This document shows positions 8,596 through 15,717 of a stretch of 44,266 bases of DNA, in pieces (positions within the stretch are counted from its first letter, which is position 1; the number at the start of each line of letters is the position of its first letter). The stretch is from contig CAYJHI010000003.1 in assembly GCA_964370085.1 (NCBI GenBank), positions 1 through 44,266 on the forward strand. Direction: 5' to 3'. Both the position numbers and the translations under genes were made by a program. Origin of the DNA: CARZYU01 sp964370085 (GTDB taxonomy: Bacteria; Bacillota_I; Bacilli_A; RF39; UBA660). The notes under the pieces are model-generated. The model had not been told where the DNA came from. It ran no database searches and saw only the letters and a program-made list of their open reading frames with translations.

Positions 8596-8841
8596 ACATC
8601 CACAAGAACCACCACAGTTAGAACTGTCTCCCTGTAATAATTTTTCAATGTCTTTAGACTTCATCATCTTACCTTAAAAAATAATTTCTCCGTCTATCAT
8701 AAACGTCGGCTGAGTAAAATCAAAGTGTTTAATCAAATCACAAACACAAACTTCTTTTCTATCATGAATTATTTTAACTATCTTCAATCTACTTTAATCT
8801 GCTAAAGTTTTAAATACTTTTACATAATTTATACTTTTCAT
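8584..8841 (-). pseudogene. Remnant: ArsR-family repressor start joined to thioredoxin-like protein end
   Basis: Reading one frame for 86 codons from the ATG at 8841 gives MKSINYVKVFKTLAD, a TAA, SRLKIVKIIHDRKEVCVCD, LIKHFDFTQPT, then FMIDGEIIF, a TAA, GKMMKSKDIEKLLQG and a Cys-rich tail ending GGSCGCGCN. The first half matches the N-terminal half of ArsR/SmtB metal-sensing repressors (usual pattern: LADExRLKI...CVCDL...SQPT). The second half matches the end of small thioredoxin/glutaredoxin-like proteins (usual pattern: PxFVIDGEVVxxGKxPSxEEIxxLL, sometimes with a Cys-rich tail). Such genes flank permeases in arsenic or metal resistance operons, so a deletion joining them at the shared Pro-Thr is likely. 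Both internal stops are one base from a sense codon (GAA and AAA). Confidence 0.75.
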
Positions 8842-8863
8842 AAAATCTCACAATATAATTATT

Positions 8864-8937
8864 TGGTGCCAATGGACAGAATTGAACTGTCCTCTGATCC
8901 TTACCAAGGACCTGTTTTACCACTAAACTACATCGGC
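8864..8937 (-). tRNA. tRNA-Thr(GGT)
   Basis: Cloverleaf with acceptor GCCGATG/CATTGGC, T stem GACAG/CTGTC, anticodon loop TTGGTAA (anticodon GGT, reading ACC/ACT) and encoded CCA. A TGTTATAAT extended -10 lies upstream at 8962-8970. This species may be the ligand of the thrS T-box in this window. Confidence 0.93.
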
Positions 8938-8993
8938 ATATAACTTCTATTTAATAATACAATTATAACATAAAGAAATAAAAGAGGAAAATA

Positions 8994-9689
8994 ATGAATG
9001 AAAAGAAATCTTTTTTTGCACATCGTGGTTACTACGACAACGTAACTGTTCCAGAAAACTCTCTACCAGCTTTTCAAAAAGCCTTAGACAACAATCTAAA
9101 CATTGAGTTAGATATCCAAATACTAAAAGACAATACTATAATAGTTTTTCATGATCTAAACTTAAAAAGAATGACTGGCTTAAATAAAAAAGTGAAAAAT
9201 TGTACATTAGAAGAAATAAATAGCTTGTATCTAATAAATACCAAAGAAAAGATTCCCTTATTAACAGAAGTATTATCTCTAATACAAAACAAAGTACTCA
9301 TTTTAATAGATATTAAAAATGAACCATTGTTATTCAAATTAGAAAAACAATTACTTAATATAATTAAATCTTATAAAAACAATGTCTTTATCTCATCATT
9401 TAACCCAATATCAGTACACTATCTAAAACAAAAAGATAAAAATTTAAAATGCGGATTAATTATATACAACTTTTTTTTAATAAAAAAAATCATCAATACT
9501 ACATTAGATCTATTTACAAAAAAATTAAATTTTCTATCTTGTAATAAAGAGGGAATAAAATATATAAACTTCACTCACCCACTCTTCATATGGACACTCA
9601 AAAACAAAAAAGAATACTTGTACTACAAAAATAAAGCAAAATTTTTCATTGTTAATTATGAACAATACATCTTAAGTTCTTATAATTAA
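8994..9689 (+). CDS. Glycerophosphodiester phosphodiesterase
   Basis: 231 residues of the GDPD TIM-barrel family, hydrolysing glycerophosphodiesters to glycerol-3-phosphate and an alcohol. The catalytic set is present: H10-R11 (FAHRGYY), E21-N22, E38-x-D40 (NIELDIQ) and H53-D54 (VFHDLNLKRMTG). No signal peptide or membrane segment is seen, so it is cytoplasmic. AGAGGA precedes the ATG. It lies close to gpsA, which also handles glycerol-3-phosphate, although a converging tRNA separates them. Confidence 0.93.
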   Translation: MNEKKSFFAHRGYYDNVTVPENSLPAFQKALDNNLNIELDIQILKDNTIIVFHDLNLKRMTGLNKKVKNCTLEEINSLYLINTKEKIPLLTEVLSLIQNKVLILIDIKNEPLLFKLEKQLLNIIKSYKNNVFISSFNPISVHYLKQKDKNLKCGLIIYNFFLIKKIINTTLDLFTKKLNFLSCNKEGIKYINFTHPLFIWTLKNKKEYLYYKNKAKFFIVNYEQYILSSYN

Positions 9690-9690
9690 A

Positions 9691-9767
9691 TGGTGTCCAG
9701 AACAGGAATTGAACCTGTGACCTTTGCCTTCGGAGGGCAACACTCTATCCTACTGAGCTACCTGGAC
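9691..9767 (-). tRNA. tRNA-Arg(CCG)
   Basis: Acceptor GTCCAGG/TCTGGAC, anticodon loop CTCCGAA (anticodon CCG, for CGG), T loop TTCAATT, CCA encoded. It starts one base after the converging GDPD gene and stands alone. Confidence 0.96.
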
Positions 9768-9799
9768 ATACATTTATTTTAGCATTTTAATTAAGTTTT

Positions 9800-9808
9800 T
9801 GCTATAAT
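9800..9808 (+). promoter_or_regulatory. Extended -10 promoter element of gpsA
   Basis: TGCTATAAT (9800-9808) lies just ahead of the gpsA ribosome binding site; no good -35 is visible. Transcription would begin near 9815, giving a very short 5' leader. Confidence 0.55.
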
Positions 9809-9824
9809 ATAATCGGAGGTAATA

Positions 9825-10799
9825 ATGAAAATAGGAATAATAGGTACAGGAGCATACGGATTAGCATTAGCAACAATATTAGAAGAAAACAAAAATCAAG
9901 TTACATTATGGACTAAATTTGAAAAAGAAAAAGAATTATTAGAAACAACAAGAATGTATGAAAAGGTATTACCAGGAGTAACTTTTTCAAAAAATTTAAA
10001 GTTTACTATCGATATAAAAGATTGTATTGAAAACAACGAAATGATTGTTTGGGCAATACCAGCAGAATTCATCGTCGAGACATTAAAAGAGTGTAAAAAT
10101 TTCTTCAATGAAAACCAAATCGTCGTAATAGCAACAAAAGGAATTGATAGTCATAGTGGCGACTTCTTACACGATATAATAAAAAAAGAAATAGATACTA
10201 AAAAAATAGCAATAATATCAGGACCATCATTCGCTATTGATATTACTGCTAAAAAACCAATTGGATTATCACTAGCAACAGAAAGTGATAAAGTCAGTTC
10301 AACTATTAAACAAGCTTTCGAAAATAAGCACTTTAGACTAAGAACAAATGATGATTTAATAGGAACTGCTATATGTGGATCTATAAAAAATGTCATTGCA
10401 ATAGCAGCAGGAATGTTACATGGATTAGGCGCAAACGAATCAACAAAAGCTATGTTTATAACAGAAGCATTAAATGATATAAAAGAATTTATTAAAGAAT
10501 CTGGTGGCGATAAAAATACTATTCTAACTTTTGCCGGATTCGGAGATTTATTATTAACTGCTACAAGCGAAAAAAGTAGAAACTATTCCTTTGGTGAAAT
10601 ACTAAGTCATCCTAACAAGAAAAAAAGAGAAGAATATTTAAAAAATAACACCGTTGAAGGTATGTACACACTAGATGCTATTTATAAAAAAATGGAAAAA
10701 GAAAATTTAAGTATGCCTATCATACATTTAATTTACGATATAATTTACTTAAATAGAGAACCGGAGCACATTTACGATTTCTTAATAGAAAAAAAATAA
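9825..10799 (+). CDS. gpsA: Glycerol-3-phosphate dehydrogenase [NAD(P)+]
   Basis: 324 residues, normal length. It reduces dihydroxyacetone phosphate to sn-glycerol-3-phosphate for phospholipid synthesis. The N-terminal Rossmann motif is GTGAYGLALA (residues 7-16). Family blocks ATKGID, SGPSFAIDI, CGSIKNVIAIAAGMLHGLG and FAGFGDLLLTATS are intact and include the catalytic Lys of the IKN region. A GGAGGT site precedes the ATG. It stands alone, with its own promoter and a strong terminator at its end. Confidence 0.97.
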   Translation: MKIGIIGTGAYGLALATILEENKNQVTLWTKFEKEKELLETTRMYEKVLPGVTFSKNLKFTIDIKDCIENNEMIVWAIPAEFIVETLKECKNFFNENQIVVIATKGIDSHSGDFLHDIIKKEIDTKKIAIISGPSFAIDITAKKPIGLSLATESDKVSSTIKQAFENKHFRLRTNDDLIGTAICGSIKNVIAIAAGMLHGLGANESTKAMFITEALNDIKEFIKESGGDKNTILTFAGFGDLLLTATSEKSRNYSFGEILSHPNKKKREEYLKNNTVEGMYTLDAIYKKMEKENLSMPIIHLIYDIIYLNREPEHIYDFLIEKK

Positions 10800-10800
10800 A

Positions 10801-10830
10801 ACATATAGAAAAACTATATGTTCTTTTTTT
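10801..10830 (+). terminator. Terminator of gpsA
   Basis: The stem ACATATAG/CTATATGT (10801-10808 with 10814-10821) with an A5 loop is followed by TCTTTTTTT, directly after the gpsA stop. Confidence 0.9.
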
Positions 10831-10834
10831 ATTT

Positions 10835-10911
10835 TGGTGTTCTTGAGAGGATTTGAACCTCCGACTTCCCCTTTAGGAGAGGGGTACTCTATCCAGCTGA
10901 GTTACAAGAAC
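10835..10911 (-). tRNA. tRNA-Arg(CCT)
   Basis: Acceptor GTTCTTG/CAAGAAC, anticodon loop CTCCTAA (anticodon CCT, for AGG), T stem GGAGG/CCTCT, CCA encoded. It lies between the gpsA terminator and the HD-domain gene terminator. Confidence 0.96.
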
Positions 10912-10956
10912 AACATAACAATAATAGTTTAACACACCACTATAAATTACGTCCAT

Positions 10957-10982
10957 AAAAAAATAGTCTAAAACTAGACTAT
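10957..10982 (-). terminator. Terminator of the HD-domain gene
   Basis: A perfect 8-bp stem ATAGTCTA/TAGACTAT (10963-10970 with 10975-10982) and 4-base loop are followed on the minus strand by a T run. The TAG stop of the HD gene is part of the hairpin. Confidence 0.9.
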
Positions 10983-11471
10983 ACTTAATAAAATAAAAGC
11001 TAAAAAACTAACGCTTGTTGCAAATTGAGTTTTCATAGTAACAATACGCTCATATATCCCTGCAAAATCATCTAATAAATCAACAATCCAACTCTCACAA
11101 TACTTAGGTATTTTCGGAGCAACAGGAAACATATGAGTACTTATAATATCTTCCTCTAAAACAGTTAAGTCAAAATACTTTTTTGAACGATCAACAGCAT
11201 ATTGAGGATGATTAAGCATCATTGCCTTATTATTTTCTTTGTCCTCTTCTAAAAAGAAGTCATGTAAAATTGCCGCTCTAGTAGCTTCTTTATAATTAAG
11301 ATGTAATAATTTCGTAATACGATACGTCATGTAAGCAACTCTAACTGAGTGATCATGACGATCAACACCATGATGCGCATATTGTTTCAACGACTCAAAT
11401 TCTTCCAAATCTAAAACTGGTTGAATAAGTTGCCAAAACTCCTTTTTATTATTTTTTTTATTAAAAAACAT
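10974..11471 (-). CDS. HD-domain hydrolase with C-terminal hydrophobic tail
   Basis: 165 residues. The HD metal-binding pattern is visible: His39 and His41 in VDRHDHSVRVAY, the H70-D71 doublet in AAILHDFFLEE, and a later H (STHMFP) and D (LLDDFAGI). HD proteins are metal-dependent phosphohydrolases; the substrate cannot be told. The last 15 residues are hydrophobic and may lie at or in the membrane. The ATG follows GAGGTGA. It has its own promoter and terminator, so it is a single-gene unit. Confidence 0.85.
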   Translation of the reverse strand: MFFNKKNNKKEFWQLIQPVLDLEEFESLKQYAHHGVDRHDHSVRVAYMTYRITKLLHLNYKEATRAAILHDFFLEEDKENNKAMMLNHPQYAVDRSKKYFDLTVLEEDIISTHMFPVAPKIPKYCESWIVDLLDDFAGIYERIVTMKTQFATSVSFLAFILLSIV

Positions 11472-11551
11472 TCGTCACCTCTAATATATTATATAGTAAA
11501 TATACAAAACTTATTATAATAAATTCCTAAGTTTTATACTTACTATAAAAA

Positions 11552-11580
11552 AGTATAGCATATTTTCAACAAAAACACAA
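11552..11580 (-). promoter_or_regulatory. Promoter of the HD-domain gene
   Basis: TTGTGT (11580-11575), a 17-base spacer and TATACT (11557-11552) extended by TGC. The transcript would have a leader of about 75 bases, in which TATACTT and AAGTATA can form a short hairpin. Confidence 0.55.
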
Positions 11581-11603
11581 CATTTGCTCACGTTTTACAG
11601 CCA

Positions 11604-12905
11604 CTATACAAGTTCCTGTAAAATTTTCTTCATATCTTCCTCTGCTTCTTTTGAGCTAATTTCTATTTTATTATCTTTATCGAACCAATCAGGAACATCA
11701 CTTACATTCTTCTTCTTAACAGTAGTTACAGATGTTTTATTACTTACTTTAGTGTTTTTCCTATACTCTTTTTCTACAAAACTCATAGCAGCTTCCACTG
11801 TTTCAATTTTAAGACGTTTCCATTGACCTGCTATTGTTTCTATATAATTCTTATTTAATTTTTGATTATTAATTTTCAACACATAATATATCAAAACATT
11901 TAAAACTCCCGCTTTCAATTGTTGATCAATCATCAAATTTTCAATCATTCTTAAATCACGGGAAGTTGGTTCAACCCCATTATATTTACTTTTTAAGTAG
12001 TCATATGGAGTAATAGTTTCAAACATATGTAGCATTTTCCCTCTTTTTGATTGATCTCCTTGAGGTTGTTTTAAATAATCTGGCTGTATAGAATAAACTA
12101 AAGTTGGCAATTTACCGTTATTCTCAAATTGATAAAAATCTCTACAGCTTTTACGAAGTAAATTGCGATCAACAGAACCTCTCTCCGTTAAAGAATTCCT
12201 AACTAAAACTTGCATAGAAAGATCGTCTATATTATAAATATAAGATAAACTATTAATCAAATCTTTAATTTCTTTTGTCAATTCTCTATTATTGAACATG
12301 CTATTTGGAATACTAGAAACTAACAAATCAAAGTCTATAGTATTCATAAAATTAATAGCATTTTTAGAGTTTTTAATAATATTTTTATGCTCTTCAAAAG
12401 GTGAAAACTTACTAGAAGTAAAAACTTCATCAAATTTAGAAGTAACATCTGTATACTCTTTAAGAATTAATTTAGGGACTTTAAAACAGTTTATAATTCT
12501 ATCATATTCACTTTTACCCACATTATTATACAAAACAATATTGAGTATAGGATGATTAAAAAACTCATTAGCAGATAAGGGTGAAAATAAAATATAAACA
12601 TAGCTGTTAACACTATCTTCTTTAATATATGTTTTAATTAATCCAACAGCTTCCAACTTTTTTCTCGCAATAATAATATCGTCCAATTTAATTTGCATTT
12701 TACTCATCAAATGATGATGAGTTAAATCATCAGATATAAAAGTACTTTGTCTTAAATCATCTAAAAAAGTCAAATATAAAGTTGTAGCAAGACACCCAAT
12801 TATAGGTTGATACAACATTGAAATTAACTTCTTTTCCTCTTCAGAAACAATAGTTTTATTTGCAACAACATATACATCCGCAGGTAAAACGATTTTTGAT
12901 TTCAT
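11604..12905 (-). CDS. dnaB: Replication initiation/membrane attachment protein DnaB (Bacillus type)
   Basis: 433 residues from the ATG at 12905. The N-terminal block LPADVYVVANKTIVSEEEKK and LISMLYQPIIGCLATTLYLT is typical of Firmicutes DnaB, the primosomal protein that works with DnaD and DnaI to load the replicative helicase. It is not the helicase DnaC/DnaB of E. coli. The C-terminal half carries a DnaD-like region (YDYLKSKYNGVEPTSRDLRM ... LNKNYIETIAGQW). The start is chosen because GGTGAT lies about 7-8 bases upstream; upstream in-frame starts lack this. The partner dnaI is elsewhere in the window, next to thrS. Confidence 0.9.
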   Translation of the reverse strand: MKSKIVLPADVYVVANKTIVSEEEKKLISMLYQPIIGCLATTLYLTFLDDLRQSTFISDDLTHHHLMSKMQIKLDDIIIARKKLEAVGLIKTYIKEDSVNSYVYILFSPLSANEFFNHPILNIVLYNNVGKSEYDRIINCFKVPKLILKEYTDVTSKFDEVFTSSKFSPFEEHKNIIKNSKNAINFMNTIDFDLLVSSIPNSMFNNRELTKEIKDLINSLSYIYNIDDLSMQVLVRNSLTERGSVDRNLLRKSCRDFYQFENNGKLPTLVYSIQPDYLKQPQGDQSKRGKMLHMFETITPYDYLKSKYNGVEPTSRDLRMIENLMIDQQLKAGVLNVLIYYVLKINNQKLNKNYIETIAGQWKRLKIETVEAAMSFVEKEYRKNTKVSNKTSVTTVKKKNVSDVPDWFDKDNKIEISSKEAEEDMKKILQELV

Positions 12906-12926
12906 AATAAACATCACCACTACCAT

Positions 12927-12935
12927 AGTATAACA
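12927..12935 (-). promoter_or_regulatory. Extended -10 element of dnaB
   Basis: TGTTATACT lies 22-30 bases upstream of the dnaB ATG, immediately after the terminator of the upstream gene; the -35 position is only a T run. Confidence 0.45.
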
Positions 12936-12950
12936 CAAAAAAAACAATAA

Positions 12951-12973
12951 AAAAAAAGGTTTTGTCTAAAACC
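12951..12973 (-). terminator. Terminator of the pilC-comC unit
   Basis: The stem GGTTTT/AAAACC (12958-12963 with 12968-12973) and a 4-base loop are followed on the minus strand by a T run. The TAG stop of comC begins within the hairpin. Confidence 0.82.
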
Positions 12974-13739
12974 CTAAAAAAATCAATAATGAATTATAAT
13001 CAATCTTAGTAAAATATATAAGTAATAATCCCAAACAAATGAATGGACCAAACGGAATAACATGATCATCATTAGTTTTAAGTAATAATACCGCAAAAGG
13101 TAAAGCAAACAAACTTGCTAAAAAAATAGTAAACAACGCAAGTAAAGGATGTAATATTAACCCTACTACAAACATAAGCTTAATATCCCCACCACCAAGA
13201 GATTCCTTCTTAAATAATTTATTACCTAATAACATAAATAAATACATAATAGCAAACATTAACAATCCATTTAAAACATAAAACAAAGTATCAAAAGGTC
13301 CTATCAAAAAGAATTGTACTGTAATTAATATAAGGGAAATAACAATAAGAACTTCATCAGAAATAATCAAATATGTTAAATCACTAACAATAATAATTGA
13401 AGTCAAAGATATAATAGACAAAGCTATTAACAACTCCAAACTTAATCCAAAAGAATAAAAAGCAACAGCAAACATTATACCCGTAACCAATTCAATAAGC
13501 GGATAAATAGTTGATATTTTTTCCTTACAATAGTTACATTTTCCTTTTTGAATTATAAAAGAAATCAATGGAATTAATTCATAAAATTTTAATTTATGGT
13601 TACAAGAAGTACAATGAGACCTTCCTTTAACAATAGTTTCACTCTTAGGTAATCGCAATCCGACAACATTGAAAAAAGATCCAAAAGCAACTCCCACTAT
13701 AAAAAACAAAACTACATATATTATATCAATCATACTCAT
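12966..13739 (-). CDS. comC: Prepilin peptidase / N-methyltransferase (ComC/PilD type)
   Basis: 257 residues of an A24-type membrane aspartic peptidase that cleaves the leader of type IV pilin-like proteins and methylates the new N-terminus. Visible are the first hydrophobic helix with GSFFNVVGLRLP, two CxxC pairs (C43/C46 and C68/C71) on the cytoplasmic loop, the first Asp region VSDLTYLIISDEV (D120, D128) and the second in GGGDIKLM (D185). Further hydrophobic helices follow. It lies 7 bases downstream of pilC/comGB, forming a two-gene unit. No pilin or assembly ATPase gene is in the window. Confidence 0.95.
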   Translation of the reverse strand: MSMIDIIYVVLFFIVGVAFGSFFNVVGLRLPKSETIVKGRSHCTSCNHKLKFYELIPLISFIIQKGKCNYCKEKISTIYPLIELVTGIMFAVAFYSFGLSLELLIALSIISLTSIIIVSDLTYLIISDEVLIVISLILITVQFFLIGPFDTLFYVLNGLLMFAIMYLFMLLGNKLFKKESLGGGDIKLMFVVGLILHPLLALFTIFLASLFALPFAVLLLKTNDDHVIPFGPFICLGLLLIYFTKIDYNSLLIFLGF

Positions 13740-13746
13740 TCATCAC

Positions 13747-15180
13747 CTATATTTCACTGTAAATTGCAAACATCGGAATAATAATTGCTAAAATAATTCC
13801 ACCTGCTACAACGGCTAATAAACCAATCATAACAGGCTCAATCAAACTTTTAATTTGGTTAACAATATTTTTATGTAACATTTGATAATGATTAGCTACT
13901 TTTTCCATCATCAACCCTAATTGACCTGTAGATTCCCCAGTTTGCAACATTTCATATGCTACAACAGGAAAAGCCCACTCGTCTTGAAAAGCCTCAGATA
14001 TTTTAGAACCTTTGCTTAAATTAACAAGTGTATTGTTAATAATTCTCTTATACACCTCATTAGAAGTGATTTTAGATAAAATTTTAACACTGTCGGTAAT
14101 ATAAACACTATGATTCAATAACGAAGCAAAAGTTTTAGTTAAATTAGCCACTTCATTATATATAATAATATTGCCAACAACAGGTATTTTCATAAGAATA
14201 GTTTGAACAACCATTCTAAATTCTTTTACATTAGAAAACAGTATTTTAAAAACAAATACAAGCGCAGCTACAGCACCTAACAATATTAACCAATAATTTT
14301 GTATAAACTCACTAGAAGAAATAACAAATTGAGTAATAAAAGGAAGATCCGCTCCTTGCGACTCAAACATCCCCACAAAAGTAGGAACCACACCTATCAA
14401 AATAAAGATAACAACTGCAATGGCAATTATAAAGATAACTGCCGGATAAGTCATTGCACTAATCATCTGCTTTCTCGTTTGTTCCATAGAAGTGTAATAT
14501 TCAGCCATATCATCTAAAATCGCAGTCAAATCACCCGTCATTTCTGCAGTTTTAATCATATTGACCAATAAATCAGGAAACTTTTTTCCTTGTTTTTCCA
14601 ACGCAACCGAAAAATTTTCACCTAATAAAAGTTCATAAATAATAGCATCGTAAATTCGTTTTTTATTAGATTTAGTAGACTGTTTAGATAATATTCTAAC
14701 AGCATCAATAAGTGGAATTCCGGCTTTTAAATAAGTAGAAAGTTGTGTAAGCATAAATGATAATTCTGCAGGTTTTAACTTACTATTAGAAAAAAGTTCC
14801 ATTTCATAAGGCTTAGCAGGTGAAATTTTCACAATATCATAACCTTCATTTTTTAAAAACGCCTCTACATCACTGATATTTTCACCTTCAAAACTACTCT
14901 TAAAAAGTTTTCCATTACTTTTTCTGGCAGTAAAAAGAAACGTAGTTTTATTTTTATTATCAACAACAATTTTTTCTTTAGAATCATTTAATAGATGCAA
15001 GTCTTCTTCTGTAATAGTATGATTTTTCTTCTTTTTTTCCTCGATTTTATTTTGCTTATAATCTTTATCAAACAATCCAAGAAAAAATTCATAAATAACA
15101 TTAACAAGTAATTTAGGTAAATAAAAGAAAATATTTACCATATGATAAACAAAAATAAATGGTTGCAGCAACAATTTCAT
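13747..15180 (-). CDS. pilC: Type II secretion/type IV pilus inner-membrane protein (PilC/ComGB/GspF family)
   Basis: 477 residues. After a hydrophobic N-terminal segment (about 5-38) and a Lys-rich linker come two T2SSF domains. The first holds LSTYLKAGIPLIDAVRIL and the later MTGDLTAILDDMAEYY; the second holds LNHSVYITDSV and GESTGQLGLMMEKVANHY. Long hydrophobic helices follow each domain. It is the platform protein of type IV pilus or competence pseudopilus assembly. The N-terminal extension is longer than in Bacillus ComGB and resembles PilC. A TGGTATACT extended -10 lies upstream at 15203-15211. With comEA/comEC also present, a competence role is plausible but not shown. Confidence 0.92.
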   Translation of the reverse strand: MKLLLQPFIFVYHMVNIFFYLPKLLVNVIYEFFLGLFDKDYKQNKIEEKKKKNHTITEEDLHLLNDSKEKIVVDNKNKTTFLFTARKSNGKLFKSSFEGENISDVEAFLKNEGYDIVKISPAKPYEMELFSNSKLKPAELSFMLTQLSTYLKAGIPLIDAVRILSKQSTKSNKKRIYDAIIYELLLGENFSVALEKQGKKFPDLLVNMIKTAEMTGDLTAILDDMAEYYTSMEQTRKQMISAMTYPAVIFIIAIAVVIFILIGVVPTFVGMFESQGADLPFITQFVISSSEFIQNYWLILLGAVAALVFVFKILFSNVKEFRMVVQTILMKIPVVGNIIIYNEVANLTKTFASLLNHSVYITDSVKILSKITSNEVYKRIINNTLVNLSKGSKISEAFQDEWAFPVVAYEMLQTGESTGQLGLMMEKVANHYQMLHKNIVNQIKSLIEPVMIGLLAVVAGGIILAIIIPMFAIYSEI

Positions 15181-15202
15181 AATATCCCTCTATTCTATAA
15201 AA

Positions 15203-15211
15203 AGTATACCA
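15203..15211 (-). promoter_or_regulatory. Extended -10 element of pilC
   Basis: TGGTATACT lies 23-31 bases upstream of the pilC ATG; there is no convincing -35. Confidence 0.45.
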
Positions 15212-15291
15212 TAGAAATTAAAAAAAGAAAATATAAAAGTATAGATATCAAAAAAAAGGAAATAACATATATTAAAGTAAGAGGTGATCAG

Positions 15292-15690
15292 ATGTTTCAA
15301 AACTACAATTACAATCCCGCCTACGACCGTAACATAAGTAATATATCATACACGCCAACAAACTATAATAGTATGCTTAATAACTCACAAACAAGAAGTT
15401 CTATACTAAATACATTATTAAAAGGACCAGCAACTAACTCTTTAGCCACCGGAATCACAAAAGCAAAATTTAGTTGGGGAGCACTATTAACAAATACACA
15501 AAAAACTTTAGGAATAATTAATCAAAGCATTCCAATAATAAATCAGGCAAAACCAATTTGGAATAATGCAAAAACAATGTTTAAAATCATGGGCGCCTTA
15601 AATGAGAAAAATATAAAAAAAGACGATACAATAATACAAAAACATATAGCTACTAATCTCAACGACAACAAACCAAAGTTTTACATATAA
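15292..15690 (+). CDS. YqfQ/VrrA-like small protein
   Basis: 132 residues from the ATG at 15292, which follows AGAGGTGAT; an upstream in-frame ATG at 15142 overlaps pilC and has no such site. The N-terminus is rich in Asn/Tyr. The second half, SWGALLTNTQKTLGIINQSI ... AKPIWNNAKTMFKIMGALN, resembles the conserved core of the Bacillus YqfQ (VrrA-like) family, found in many Bacilli and of unknown function. No signal peptide or membrane segment is seen. It ends at a shared bidirectional terminator. Confidence 0.75.
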   Translation: MFQNYNYNPAYDRNISNISYTPTNYNSMLNNSQTRSSILNTLLKGPATNSLATGITKAKFSWGALLTNTQKTLGIINQSIPIINQAKPIWNNAKTMFKIMGALNEKNIKKDDTIIQKHIATNLNDNKPKFYI

Positions 15691-15717
15691 AAAGCAAGAA
15701 TAAATCTTGCTTTTTTT
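15691..15717. terminator. Bidirectional terminator
   Basis: The stem AAAGCAAGA/TCTTGCTTT (15691-15699 with 15705-15713), with T runs on both strands, serves the YqfQ-like gene and the converging RNase J gene, whose stop lies at its edge. Confidence 0.92.

Noticed and set aside
11584..11826. 80-codon plus-strand frame opposite the end of dnaB
   Set aside because: It is hydrophobic by virtue of being antisense to Lys/Glu-rich codons, has no ribosome binding site and overlaps a recognised gene entirely.
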